From an uncultured Clostridia bacterium (lineage in GTDB: Bacteria; Bacillota; Clostridia; Christensenellales; Borkfalkiaceae), in contig CAMUFJ010000007.1 in NCBI GenBank assembly GCA_947088135.1, positions 1-64,000 of the forward strand: 64,000 bases of DNA, written 5' to 3'. Numbering within the stretch: the first letter of the stretch is position 1; the number at the start of each line of letters is the position of its first letter. Positions 12,931 to 26,600 of the stretch are shown piece by piece. A program made the position numbers and the translations under genes. The notes under the pieces were generated by a model that did no database searches, had not been told where the DNA came from, and worked only from the letters and a program-made list of their open reading frames with translations.

Positions 12931-12953
12931 TAACCGATAAATTTCATATGGAA

Positions 12954-12986
12954 AACGCCCGACCGCTTGCGGTCGGGCGTTCCTTT
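12954..12986. terminator. Bidirectional terminator between sigF and degV
   Basis: A perfect 13-bp stem, AACGCCCGACCGC with its complement (12954-12966 and 12969-12981), has T-runs on the plus side (CCTTTT) and A-rich sequence on the other. It serves the two convergent genes. Confidence 0.9.
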
Positions 12987-12994
12987 TAAATTTT

Positions 12995-13927
12995 TTAAGC
13001 GTTGGTAGTAACCGTTTTCCCGTGCGGGACTACGGCGGAGGCCAAGGACTCGCTTTTGCGGTCCTTACCCATAAAGAAGAGGGCGAGCGTGCCGGGGCCG
13101 ACGTGAATCCCCGAGCAAAGGTCGTAATATTCTACGATGACGTCGTTTGCGCCGTGCTCTTTTAAGATACGGGCGAGCTCCAAGGCGTCTTCCTCGCAGT
13201 CCGCATGGGCGATGGCGACCGTCTGCGTTTCGGGACGGACGACGTATTTATCAAACGCTTCCACCAAAGAGGAGATCGCTTTCTTTCTCCCGCGCACCTT
13301 GCCGAAAGCGGAAATTTTAGCGGGCGTTCCGCCGTCTGCGCGCAACAGGGGTTTGATGTTGAGAAGGGTGCCTGCGATGGCGAGCGTACGGGAAATCCGT
13401 CCTCCCTTTCTTAAATATTTCAAATCGTCTACCGTGAGAAAACTGTTCATTTTATAAGCGTTGCGGTTGATCCACTCGGCGCAAGCCTCCGCGCTCTCGC
13501 CCATTGCGCGCAAATCTGCCGCTTTGAGTGCAAGCAGTCCCTCGCCCAACGAAGCGTTCGCGCTGTCGAGTACGAAAACTTTTTGCTTGGGGAAACGGCT
13601 TTCGAGCGTCTTCTTTGCGTTGAGAGCTTGATTGTACGTCCCGCTGATGCCGGATGCAATGGTGATGAGAAGGGCGTCTTTTCCCGCTTCCAAAGTGGGG
13701 GTGAGGGCTTCTACGAAGCGCTCTTCCACAATGAGGGAAGTCTTCACGTCCGCGTTTTCCCGCATTTTATGATAGAATTCTTTTGCGAGCTCGGAAAAGT
13801 TTGCGTCTTCGGTGCAAGAAAACTCTTCGCCGTCGATGGTGCAAATGTAGGGAATCACCCGAATATTGTCCCGCAGGTTGTCGGGGATGTTTGCCGACGA
13901 ATCTACGAAAATATCAAAATCTGCCAT
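12995..13927 (-). CDS. DegV-family fatty-acid-binding protein
   Basis: The 310-residue protein has the family start FDIFVDSSANIP (ligand-contacting DSSAN), the second signature ITIASGISGTYNQA and the late IHVGPGTLALFFMG motif. DegV/FakB proteins bind a fatty acid and, in some Bacillota, present it to FakA for phosphorylation. Which substrate applies here cannot be told. It is monocistronic and convergent with sigF. Confidence 0.88.
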   Translation of the reverse strand: MADFDIFVDSSANIPDNLRDNIRVIPYICTIDGEEFSCTEDANFSELAKEFYHKMRENADVKTSLIVEERFVEALTPTLEAGKDALLITIASGISGTYNQALNAKKTLESRFPKQKVFVLDSANASLGEGLLALKAADLRAMGESAEACAEWINRNAYKMNSFLTVDDLKYLRKGGRISRTLAIAGTLLNIKPLLRADGGTPAKISAFGKVRGRKKAISSLVEAFDKYVVRPETQTVAIAHADCEEDALELARILKEHGANDVIVEYYDLCSGIHVGPGTLALFFMGKDRKSESLASAVVPHGKTVTTNA

Positions 13928-14610
13928 AATTGCCTCCTAAGCGACGTTACATCGCTTTTTTGTTTCGCTAATAGTTTACCACGGTTTCTTTTGAATTACA
14001 CCCTATTTTTTGTTTTTTTTATTCTCCATGTAAATTTTTCGCTCTACGGAGGACGGAATGGATTCTACTCAAAGTTTTGGACTCTACTGTGGGTAGAATT
14101 GCTGTTATTTGCCTATTTCGGGCGATTTGCGCTCGGTGGGGGAGCGCGGCGAGCTGGCGGCGGTTTTTTCCGGCAGAAGAGGGCATATAAAAGCGTCCGT
14201 GCATTGTTTAGGGGGCGGGCGGAAGTACGGAAGCGCGGGGAGAGAAGCGCTTTGCATTTATGATGAATTGAAAAAAATGGGAAATACAACACTTTTGCAG
14301 GCATATTTTCCAAACAAGCGTCCGAATTTATTTCCAAAATACGCCGAAAATGCTTAAAAAAACGCGTTTTTCGTCCAAAAATGCAAAATGTGCCGAAAAA
14401 CAGTTGCCAAAACCTACGCGTCTATATTATAATAAAGGCGCATTAATGTTTTAGTTTGCCAAACGACGGGCTTTTTTTGAATCAGCGAGTTTTTTGTTTC
14501 CCAACAAAAAAGGGAATCCGTGTGCCACGGATTCCAAAAAGCTTATCCGGACGGCTGAAAACGGGAGGGTTTTCCCTGCGAACGCAATTCATGCGGGAAA
14601 AGGGGAGCTT
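13928..14610. other. Intergenic region and long leader of the giant gene
   Basis: I see no convincing gene in these 683 bp; several short ORFs lack SDs and family features. The right part carries the promoter at 14404-14433 and a leader of about 170 nt. The leader contains a 9-bp hairpin, GGAATCCGT (14513-14521) with ACGGATTCC (14527-14535), and a GC-rich segment before the SD GGGGAG. I do not recognise a known riboswitch. Confidence 0.5.
14404..14433 (+). promoter_or_regulatory. Promoter of the giant surface-protein gene
   Basis: TTGCCA (14404-14409), 18 bp, TATAAT (14428-14433). Confidence 0.65.
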
Positions 14611-17600
14611 ATGCAAAAAGAAAAACTCAACAATCGGTACGGTGAAAAACCGGCGAGCGGGGGCTTCTTGCTTACGCTTTCCTCAAACCGCCTGCGCGGG
14701 CTACGCACGGCGGGTCTTTTCATGCTGTTTATTTGTTTGTTGTTGAGCTTCGTATTCGGGTTCGGCTTCCGACGTTCCGATTCGAAGCAACTGACGGCAC
14801 ACGCTGCCGAAGACTGGGGCGCTACCTGGAACGCGGCGATCACGGCGAGTTCTACGGACAATCCGCAGACGGTGAAACTTACCTCCGCTTGGGCAACCAA
14901 TACGGGCACGACTTCGGGCAGCGGATTCAGCAGTAACCGTCTTTACGTTCCTGCGGGAAAGAGCATCGTACTCAATCTCAACGGGCAGACGATCAACCGC
15001 GGGCTTACTTCCGCAAACAACTACGGCAGTGTGTTTTACGTATGCGGTACGCTTACCTTGCAGGGCAGCGGTTATGTCCGCGGCGGTTACATAAACGGCA
15101 GTTACAGCTCCGCCTACGGCGGAGGAATTCATATTGCAAGCGGCGGCGTCGTGAACATCGAGGGGCCTACGATCGGACCTAACACTTCGAGAGCGGCGAA
15201 TACCGCGGCGGGCGTTTACGTTGCAAGCGGAGGTACGCTGAATTTAAAGAGCGGAAATATCGGAAACAGCAGTAACGTGAACACCGCCACCAATTCCAAC
15301 GCGGCGGGCGGCGTGTTCGTTGCTAGCGGCGGCGTCTTCAATATGACGGGCGGAGGTATCTACAACAACTCCGCTTCGGGCACTAAGAGCGGTGCGGGCG
15401 TTCGCGTCGTAAGCGGCGGTACGTTTCATATGACGGGCGGAAACATCCGCCGCAATACCGCTTCGGGTACGTACAGCGGTGCGGGCGTTTATCTCGACGG
15501 CACGATGAAGATGACGGGCGGTCAGATAGGCTATTACAGTTCTCAATCGTCGTCTTACTATAACAACGCCACAAATTCTACGGGCGCGGGCGGTTTGTAC
15601 TATGCCGAGAACGGTAAACTTTCCGTGGGCGGAAGCGGGAGCATTTACTACAATCTCACTTCGGGTTCTTATACGAAGGATATCGTATTTGCTTCGGCAA
15701 CCTCTAAAATCAACGTAATTTCTCAGATTTCAAGCACTTCGTACCGTTACGGCGTATACAAATCGGGAGCGGGCTCTTTTACTTCGGGCTGCGGAACGTA
15801 CTGCACTTCTCCCGCCTCCGTTTTCGTCGTGCAAAACAGCGGTACGTACAAGAGCATGACGTTAACGGATAACGGCGTAACGGAAGTCGCCCAAATCAAT
15901 AAAACGAACGCCGCGGAAAACTGGTCTTACTTCGTACAAAAGAGTATCGATACCAAAACGCAGCAGACGGTAACGCTTTCGGCGAACTGGACTGCGAGCA
16001 GCGGGAACTTGGGCACGGGGACGGGTTTCAGTAGCGGCAGGATTTACGTGCCCGCAGGCGCGGATATCGTGCTTAATCTGAACGGCTACACCGTGGATAG
16101 GGGACTCACGAGTGCGAATAGTTACGGTAACGTGTTTTACGTTGCGGGTTCTCTCACCATTAAGGGCACCGACGGCAGTTTTATCAAAGGCGGATATACC
16201 AACGCTTCCGGCAGCAATTCGCGCGGTGCGGCAATTACCGTAAACGGCGGTACTTTGAATTTGCAGGGAGGCGTGATCGGTTCAAACCGTTTAACTTCGT
16301 ACAGTTCGAGCACGAGCTACACCGGTTCGAGCGGCGTTTACGTTATAAACGGCACGTTTAACATGACGGGCGGTTACGTCGGCAAGGCTTCCTACGGGAA
16401 TACTGCCGCGTCGGGCGTTTACAATGCAGGCGGCGTCTGCGTAGCAGACGGCGGTACGTTCAATCTGTCTGGCGGGTATATTCAGAACAACACCGCTTCC
16501 TATACTTCCAACGGCGGCGCCGTCAGCGTTTTAAGCGGCGGTAAGTTTAATATGACGGGGGGGTATATCCGCAACAACACTGCGTCGAATGCGACGAGTG
16601 CGGGCGGCGTATTTTTGGCGTCCTCCGCAACCGCGACTTTTACGGGCGGACAAATCGGAAACAGTTCGAGTTATGCGAACAAGGGCACTTCCACAAACAG
16701 CGTGGGAGGGGTTTACGTTTCGAACGGCGCTTCGGTCAATTTGGGCGGAAGCGTCAGAATTACGGCAAACACGGGCGCTATCGCGTCGAATTTGTATTTC
16801 GCTTCGGCTATCGGCAAGGCAACGGTCGTGAGCGCATTCAACAGCGCGAAGGTCGGTATCGTCAGAAACGGAAACGCCGACAACTATGCCGTGAGCGGGG
16901 ATAGACGCAATTTCACGGTAGATTATTCCAAATACAATACGGCGAGCCCTACGAGCTTTTTCACGGCGGACGCTGTGGCGGACGGGCTTGCCACGCATGA
17001 AATTTACCTTGCGGAAGACGAAGCTTCCCTGAAATGTCTGGTGGGGAGTGCGAACTGGTCGTATGCCGTCGCGCGCAGTATTTCGGACAAGAGCACGCAA
17101 ACGGTCACGCTCGCTTCCGCCTGGAAGGGGGTAAGCGGTTCTTTGGGCTCGGGCACGGGTTTCAGCAACGGCAGAGCCTACGTGCCCGCAAACTCGAATA
17201 TCGTGCTCAACCTCAACGGTTTTACGGTCAATCGCGGGCTTACCTCCACCAACAACTACGGAAGCGTGTTCTTCGTAGAAGGCACGCTCACCGTAAAGGG
17301 GAATTCGGCGAGCTATATTTCGGGCGGTTACACCAACAACGCTTACGGCGCGGGCGTTCACATTTTGAGCGGCGGCGTCGTGAATTTGGAAGGCGGCGTT
17401 ATTGCCAAAAATACGGCTACCGCTACGTTCAGCGGCGGCGGCGTGTACGTCGCGAGCGGAGCGACCTTCAACATGAAGGGCGGATACGTAGGAAGCGGTT
17501 CTTCCGCGTATAACACCGCCACGAACGCCAATTCGGCGGGCGGCGTGTTCGTTGCAAACGGCGGAACGTTCAATATGAACGGCACCGCTGCAACGCCTTA

Positions 17601-20600
17601 TATCTATTACAACCGTGCGAACGGTGCGACGAGCGGCGCGGGCGTGTATCTTGCCGGAAGCGGCGCGGTCTTCAACATGGAGGCGGGTTATATCCGCTTT
17701 AATACCGCTGCGGGCGCGACGAGCGGCGGCGGGGTCTACCTCAACGGCACCATGAACATGACGGGCGGACAGATCGGGCGTTACGATAATACCGGTTACG
17801 GCAATACTGCGAGCAATACCGCGACGGGCGCGGGCGGTATCTATTATGCGGGCGGAAGCCTTTCCGTGGGCGGCGACGCGAGCGTTTACAACAACGTCAG
17901 CGGATCGTCTTACGGCAAGGACGTCGTATTCGCCAAGGAAACCCTGAAAATAAAATTTATCTCCGCCATGAAAAGCACGAGTTACCGTTTCGGTATTTAT
18001 AAAACGGGCGTGGGCGCTTTTACAACGGATTTCGGCAAATTCAACAGCGAGAACTATTATGCGACCTACTTTGTCAATTACAATTCGTCCTATACCGTCG
18101 GGCGCGAAACGGTCAACTCGGTCGTAGAGGTTACGCTCGTCAGTACGGGCGGCGCGGAAAACTGGTCGCACGCCGTCCAGCGGAGTTTGGAAACCAAAGA
18201 ACAGCAGACGGTTACGCTTACGCAGAATTGGAATGCCAATGCTTCCAGCTTCGGCACGGGAACGGGCTACGACGGCGGCAGGCTTTACGTGCCCGCAGGC
18301 GCGGATATCGTGCTCAGAATGGGCAGTTACAGCATCAACCGCGGGCTCACTTCCGCAAACAACTACGGAAGCGTGTTCTATGTGTGCGGTACGCTCACCA
18401 TTCAAGGCAACAATACGTCCAATTATATCCGCGGCGGTTATGTAAACGGTTCGAACTCCACTGCCCGCGGCGGCGGCGCGCACGTTGCCAACGGCGGCGT
18501 ATTAAACTTGCAGAGCGGTATTTTCGCGGGCAACAGCTCGACGGCGTCCTCTTACGGCGCGGGCGGCGTTTACGTTGCAAACGGCGGTACGTTCAATATG
18601 AGCGGCGGTTACGTCGGTTATAACAACACGACCAATTCGAACATTACTCTTAGGGGATACAATTACAGCTCCGGAACCAAGGGCGCGGGCGGCGTTGTGG
18701 TCATGAACAACGGTAAGTTCAACATGACGGGCGGCTATATCTACGGGAATACTGCGGGCGGCGCAACGAGCGGCGGCGGCGTGTTGCTGTACGAAGGCGC
18801 GACCATGACTTTGACGGCGGGCCGTATCGGCACAAGCTATGCAAACAGGGCGACCGGTACGGAGAGCGCGGGCGGCGTTTTCGTCATGAGCGGTGCGAAT
18901 CTCATTCTCGGCGGCGGAGCTTGCTATATCAATAACAACACGGGCGCAGTTGCTCCCAACCTGTATTTCGCTTCGCCTACGGGCTATGCGACGATCGTCG
19001 GCAGCTTGTCGGGTACGATCGGCGTTAAGAGAAGCGGCGATGCCGATAACTACGCCGTCGATCCGAGCAAACGAAATATCACAAAGGATTATTCCAAATT
19101 CAACTCGTCGCTGGGTTGTTTTAAGGCGGACGACAGCGCCTATCACGTTGTTCAACTGCGGGACGGCGAAGTGGTTTTACACTGCAAACGGAGCAGTGCG
19201 AATTGGTCGTATGCGGTCGCGCGCAGTCTTGCGGATAAGAGCACGCAGACGGTCACGCTCGAAGAAAATTGGGTTGGAACGAGCGGAAGTCTGGCGGGCA
19301 TATATTCGACGGGTTTCAGTCAAGGCAGAATGTATCTGCCTGCGGGCACGTCGGTGATCCTCAATTTGGGGAGCTATTCCATCAACCGCGGTTTAACAAG
19401 CGTAAACAACTACGGAAGCGTTATGTATATCTGCGGAACGCTTACCATAAACGGCGGTTCGGGTACGTACATACGGGGCGGTTACACCAACGGTTATTAT
19501 TCGTCCACGTACGGCGGAGGCATTCACATAGCGAGCGGCGGGAACGTTACCATGAACGGGGGCGTTATCGGAAAGAATACGACGACGCACAGTTATGCGG
19601 GTGCGGGCGTTTACGTCGGGAGCGGCGCGGTATTCAACTTAAAGAGCGGGTACGTCGGCGCTTCGGGCTATGCGAACACTGCTACGAATACATACAGCGC
19701 GGGCGGTGTTTACGTTGCGGACGGCGGCGTGTTCAATATGTCGTCGAATAGCGCAAACGTCATTTACAACACGGCGTCTAACGCCAATTCGGGCGGCGGC
19801 ATCTACGTTGCAAGCGGCGGAACGTTCAATATGACGGGCGGTTATATCCGCTACAATACCGCGTCGGGGGCGACGAGCGGCGGCGGCGTGTATTTGGCGG
19901 GCGTCATGAAAATGACGGGCGGAAACGTCGGGCGTTCCGGAAGTACGGGCTATGGGAATACGGCTTCGCAGGCTACGGGCGCAGGCGGTATTTACTATGC
20001 TTCGAGCGGCAATCTCTCCGTGGGGGGCGACGCGGTCGTTGCCAATAACATCACTTCGGGCAGTTACACGAAGGATATCGTGTTTGCTTCCGAGAAATCG
20101 AAAATCAACGTCGTAAGCAACCTCGGTTACAGTACTTCGAGCTCAAGCTACCGTTTCGGAATTTACAAGACGGGCGTAGGGGCGTTTACAAACGGTTTCG
20201 GAACTTACTCGAATAATACTTCTTACTATTCGCCTACCTTTATTTCGCAGAACAGCGCCTACACGCTGGGTACGGTGAAGGTAAATAACGTGCTCGAAGT
20301 ATCGTTCACGAGCATTAACGGAACGGAAAATTGGTCGGAAGCGGTGAAACAGAGCCTCGCCAACAACGGCGCGCAACAGACGGTGAAACTCACGAGGAAT
20401 TGGGTTGCGACAAGCGGAAGTTTCGGTACGACTACCGGCTATGCAAACGGCAGAATTTACGTGCCCGCGGGCGCGAATATCGTGCTCAATCTCAACGGCT
20501 ACTCGGTAAACAGAGGACTTACGAGCGCGACCAATTACGGAAGCGTGTTCTACGTATGCGGTACGCTTACCATCGAGGGCGGCGGGACGAGCGGCGTCGT

Positions 20601-23600
20601 GAGGGGCGGTTATGCCAACGGCAACGCATCCTCTGCGCGCGGCGGCGGCGTTCACGTCGATACGGGCGGTATCTTCAACCTCAAAAGCGCAGTCGTCGGC
20701 GCGAATAAGAGCAACTGCACCTACGGCGGGAGCGGCGTATACGTTGCCAACGGCGCTACGTTCAATATGTCGGGCGGTTATATCGGCGGTTATACTACGT
20801 CCGTTGCAAACTATTCCTACGGAAAAAGCAGCGGTGCGGGCGTTTACGTCGGGAGCGGCGGCACGTTTAACATGACGGGCGGATACGTTCGCTACAACGT
20901 TTCTTCGGGAACGAAGAGCGGCGCGGGCATTTTCATGAGCGGGATCGTGAAGATCACGAACGGGCAGATCGGTAACGGTTCGAGCTATGCAAACAAGGCG
21001 ACCGGTACGGAGAGCGCGGGCGGTATTTACGTTACGAACGGGGCGACTTTGTCCTTGGGCGGAGGTTCCGTTGCCGTATACAATAACACCGGTACGCTTG
21101 CACCCAACGTCTATTTTGTAAACGCTACGGCAAAGGCGACCATTACGGGCGCGTTCAGCAGTACGAGCTATAAAATCGGCGTAAAGCGTGCGGGCTATGC
21201 GGATAATTACGCCGCCAACAACAGCAGTAATTTCACAAGCGGATGGTCTGCAAGCAACTCGGGCAATCCCGTGAGCTATTTCGTTTGCGACGACACGGCT
21301 ACCCACAAAATTATTCAGTCGTCGGACAAAGAGGGCGCGTTCGAGTGTACGGTGAACGGCGTAAATTGGGAGAACGCCGTCAAACAAAGCAAAGCGGACG
21401 GCAAGCAAAAAATCGTCAACTTAACGGGAAACTGGACCGCAAGCGGGAGTTTCACTTCGATCATTTCAACCGCTGAAGGGTACAGCAACGGCAGACTTTA
21501 CGTGCCCGTGAGGGCGGATATCGTGCTCAATCTCAAAGGGTTTACCTTGAACAGAGGGCTTTCGAGCGCGAACAACTACGGTAGCGTGTTCTACGTTGCG
21601 GGTACGCTCGTCATCGACGGAAACGGCAGTTCGAACAGCATCGTAAGGGGAGGATATGCCAACGGCTATTACTCATCTACCCGCGGCGGCGGGATCCACG
21701 TTGCGAACGGCGGAAAAGTAACGCTTCAAAACAACGTGACGTTGCGCAACAACACGTCTTCGGGCAGTTACGGCGGAGGCGGCGTATACGTATCCGACGG
21801 CGGTTTGTTCACCTTGCGTTCGTCTTACATTCACTATAACTATTCCACGAATACATACAGCGGCGCGGGCGTTAGCGTCATGGGCGGCGGTAAGTTTGTC
21901 ATGGAAAGCGGATCTATTTACTATAATAGGGCTTCGGGCAATTACAGCGCGGGCGGCGTATTTATTGCGGACAAGGGAACTTTGGACATTACGGGCGGAC
22001 TGATCGGACATTCCAGCAGTACGAGCTATGCTAACGTATCCACTGCCGCGACGGGCGCGGGCGGTGTTTACGTTGCAAGCGGCGGTATTCTCAACGCGGG
22101 CGGAACTGCGAACATCCGCAACAACGGCATCGGTTCTACCGTAACCTACAACACGAGGGACGTCTATCTTTTGAGCAATACGGCGAAGATAAACGTTATT
22201 TCCAGACATACGAATTCGAGCTATAAAATCGGCGTTTACCGTTCTGGCAACGGCGTGATCACCTCGGGCTACGGTAAGGCGGGAAATACCAATTCGCCTT
22301 CGACCTTCTACGTTTGCGAAAATACGACTTACACCATGCTTTCCGAGGGCTCGGGCGAAACGCTCGAAGGGTCGTTGCTCAGCGGAAATAATGCGGAAAA
22401 CTGGTCTTACGCCGTTCAGCAGAGCCTCAACAATAATGGCGCGTTGCAAACGGTGACGCTTACCAAGAATTGGTCGGCTTCGGGCGGAAGCTTCGGCTCT
22501 GGCACGGGCTATGCGAGCGGCAGACTTTACGTTCCCGCGGGAGCGAATATTACTCTCAATCTCAACGGCTACTCGGTAGACAGGAGACTTACGAGCGCGA
22601 ACAACTACGGCAGTGTGTTCTACGTTGCGGGTACGCTCACCATTCAGGGTACAAATTCGAGCTATATCCGCGGAGGCTATTCCAACAGCTATTATTCCTA
22701 CACGCGCGGCGCGGGCATTCATATTTACGACAACGGCACCGTGAACATGGAAGGCGGGGCGATCGTTTCCAACCGCTCCACGGGCAGCTACGGCGCGGGC
22801 GGCGTATACGTTTCGAGCGGCGCGACCTTCAACATGAAGGGAGGCACGATCGGAGCGAGCGGGCTTGCCAACACCGTAAGCGGTTCTCGCAGCGGTGCGG
22901 GCGTGTTTGTTGCCAACGGCGGAAAATTCTTCATGTCGAACGAAAAGTCCACGAGCTACATTTACTACAATACGGCTTCGGGTACTTACAGTTCGGGCGG
23001 CGTTTACCTCGACGGCAACTCCGCGTTCGAAATGACGGGCGGTTACATCGGTTATTCGTCCTCCGCCTATAATACGGCTACCGGCAATTACAGCGCGGGC
23101 GGCTTGTACAATAACGGCGGAACGTTTACCATGACGGGCGGTTCTTTCCGCAACAATCGCGTTACGGGCACGTACTCCGCGGGCGGCGTATACGTAAACA
23201 GCGGTACGTTCACCATGACGGCGGGGTATATCGGTTCGAGCAGTACGAGCTACGCGAACTACGCCACGAACAGCGCGGGCAACAGCGTAGGCGGGGTGTA
23301 CGTAAACACGAACGGCAAGGTTTCCTTGGGCGGAACGGCGTTTATCTGCAATAACCAAACGTATAACCGCTATACGGGAAATTTGTACTTCGTAAATCCG
23401 AATACGAGCGCAACCATCGTATCGTCTTTTGCGAGCGGTGCGCGCATCAATATTTACCGTACGGCGAACGTTACCACCAAGCCGGACGGCAGCGCCATGA
23501 CGAACGGCTTTGTCGAAAAGAACGGTTCTGCGCTTTCCACGAGTTATTTCTATGCGGACGTTACGCTCGCTTCGGGCGCGGTCGATTACCGCATCATACA

Positions 23601-26600
23601 CGAGAACAACGAGGCTTATCTTTACTATCTCGATCCCGTTACCAACTGGGAGATCGCGGTGAACACGAGTTCCGCGAGCGATCCCAAAACGGTGAAGCTG
23701 TTTGCAAACTGGAAGGCGGGAAGCAACACGAACTACACGACTGCGTTCAGCATGAACAGTAACGGTTCGTCCTATCCTTTCTATCAGGGTACGCTCAACG
23801 TGCCCACGGGCAGGAGCGTCGTTCTCGATTTGAACGGCTATACGCTCAGCCGTGAACTGACGGCGGCAAAGGCTCGCGCCAACGGTTACGTTTTGGGCGT
23901 GCGCGGCGGTACGCTGAAAATCATTGACAGCTCGACGGGCAAGAGCGGTGTCATCAGGGGCGGAAGCTCCAACAGCGCGTCCGTCGGTAGCGGTATTTAC
24001 GTCTATTCGGGTACGCTCACCTTAGAGGGCGGGCGCATCATGGACAACTACGGTTCTTACGGCGTATATATCAATTCCTCGTCCGTGTTCAATTTGGGCG
24101 GAGATATCGGCGTATATAATAATAAGAACGCGAGCAACAACCCCGCGAATATTTTCCTGAGCTTAGACAGCAATCTCATCAATATCGTGTCGCCGCTCAC
24201 CTCCGAGCGGGAAATCGGCATCACGCGCACCGTGCCTTACGAATTTACGAAGGGTTGGGGCAAGTTCCACGATGAAACGGTAGACCCCGAATTGCATTTC
24301 TCTTCGGACGATCTGAATTTCCGTATCGGGCCTGCGGGGGCGGGAGAAACGACGGAAGTCGCGATTTTGGGAAACGACAATGCCTCGAATTGGCAATATG
24401 CCGTTACCACGAGTTTAAAAACGAAAAAGACTTACACCGTACAGCTTACGGAAGATTGGTCGGCAGGCAAAAACAGCAGTTACGGAACGGCGTTCGGCAT
24501 CAATACCACGGCGTACTATTACGGCGCGCTTTACGTGCCGTCGGGCGCAAGCGTCATTCTCGATCTCAACGGTTATACCGTAGATCGGAAACTGGCGACG
24601 GGGAACGTGTTCAACGTCGTCGGCAAGCTGGAAATCGTCGATCTTTCCGCCGAGAAAACGGGTACGATCAAGGGCGGAAGCAACGGCATTTACATTTATA
24701 ACGGCGGAACGGTCGTGATGAATGCGGGTACGATAAGCGGAAACGCAAACTACGGCGTTCACGACTACAAAGGCACGTTTACCATGACGGGCGGAACGGT
24801 TGCCGACAACACGGGCGCAAGCGTTTACGTGGAGCGCAACGGCAGACTCAATCTTGGCGGGACGCCCGTTATCGACAACGGCACGGGCGGTAAAAACGTG
24901 GTTTTGGCGTACGAGTCCACCGTCATCGGGATCACCTCAAAATTTGAAGAGGGCGCAAAGGTGAGCTTGCTCAGAAAGGGCGTAGGTCAGCTCACAAGTA
25001 ATTGGAGCAGATACAACGCGGGCGTTGATCCTTGGGAATATCTCACTTCGGAGAGCGACGTGTTCCTGCCCTCGACGGAGGAGATCTCGGGAAGCCTCGA
25101 AGCCTTCCTCATCAGTTACGACAACAACATCAACTGGCAGTATACGGTGTCGAGCAGTCTTTCGAGCAAGACGACGAAGAGTATGCAACTCTACGAGGAT
25201 TGGACGGCTTCTTCGCACGACACTTACACGACGGCGTTCGGTACGACCTCCGCATACCTCAACGGCGCGCTCTACGTGCCGAAGGGCGCGAGCGTCGTGC
25301 TCGATCTGAGCGGGTTCGACTTGAACCGCGGTTTGAGCGAAGCGCGTGCAAACGGCTATATCATCTACGTGCAGGGCGAACTGAAAATCGTAGATTCCCG
25401 CGCGGCGGAAGAGGGCGAAGGCGCGCGCATTACGGGCGGGAAGAACAACAGCGGAAGCAGTGCGGGCGCGGTTTACATTGCCGCGGGCGGCGTGTTCACG
25501 CTTGCGGACGCGCAAATCATCTCCAACGAAGCAACTTCCGATTCGGCAAGCGCGGGCGCGGTATATACCGCGGGTACGTTCAACTTCACGAGCGGTACGA
25601 TCACGGACAACGCAGGCGCAAATGCCGGCGGCGTGTATGTCGCGGGTTCGGGCGCACTGAACATGGCGGACGGCACGTCGATCGTCGGAAACGCCGCAAA
25701 CGGCTCGGCGGGCGGAGGTGCGGTTTACGCCGCGGGCGCGTTCGGCTTCAAGGGCGGAGAAATTTCCGCGAACACGGGTACGGCGGGCGGCGTTTACGTT
25801 GCGGGCGGCGGTAATCTCGCGTTCGAAAGCGGTAAGATCGTCGGCAACAACGGAACTATCGCGGGCGGCGTTTACGTCTATAACAGCGCGTCGGCGAACT
25901 TCGCCATGTCGGGCGGAGAGATCGTACAAAACAGCGTTTCGGGCAATAAAACTGCGGGCGGCGTATATGCCGCGGGCGGTAAGGTCGTCGTTACGGGCGG
26001 GTTGATTTCGCGCAACCGCGCGGAGGACGGCGAGGACACCGCGGGCGGCGTGTATATCGCGGGTGCGGGCAACGTTACGGTAACGGGCGGAGAGATCTCC
26101 GAAAACACGGGTACGAACGGCTTGCGCGCCGACGGCTCCGCCACGCTCAATCTGGGCGGGGTCGCGAAGATCAGAAACAACGCTTCCAAAGCGGGGAACA
26201 AGATCGATATTTACATGACCAGCGAAACGCGCGCGATCAACATCGTTTCCAAATTCGAAGAAGGCGCGGAAATCGGAATTTGGAGAGATAAGGCGGGCTC
26301 GTTCACGAAGGGCTACGGCATTTACAACGGCGCGGAATCGGGCGCGGTCGATCCCAACGGATTCTTCCGCTCCAACAAAGAAATTTACAATATCTTCCAA
26401 ACGGAAGCGGCGGAGGGCGAGTCGATCGAGGTTGCGGCGGGAATTCCTGCGAATAGACCTTACGCAATCGGCGCGGACGACGAAACGGAAACCCCCGTGT
26501 ATAACGGTTCGGAACAGCTTATCATCTCGGGCTACGATTCGACCAAGATGTCCATCGGCGACCTGCCCGAGGGCGTAAAACTTACCGAAAACGGTTTCGT

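Noticed and set aside
14109..14357. 82-codon plus-strand ORF before the giant gene
   Set aside because: It has no SD, no recognisable family and a competing minus-strand ORF over the same bases; treated as intergenic.
16531..18483. 650-codon open frame on the minus strand
   Set aside because: It is a shadow of the repetitive, GC-biased giant gene: it runs antisense through in-phase repeats, is rich in Arg/Ala/His and has no SD or domain.
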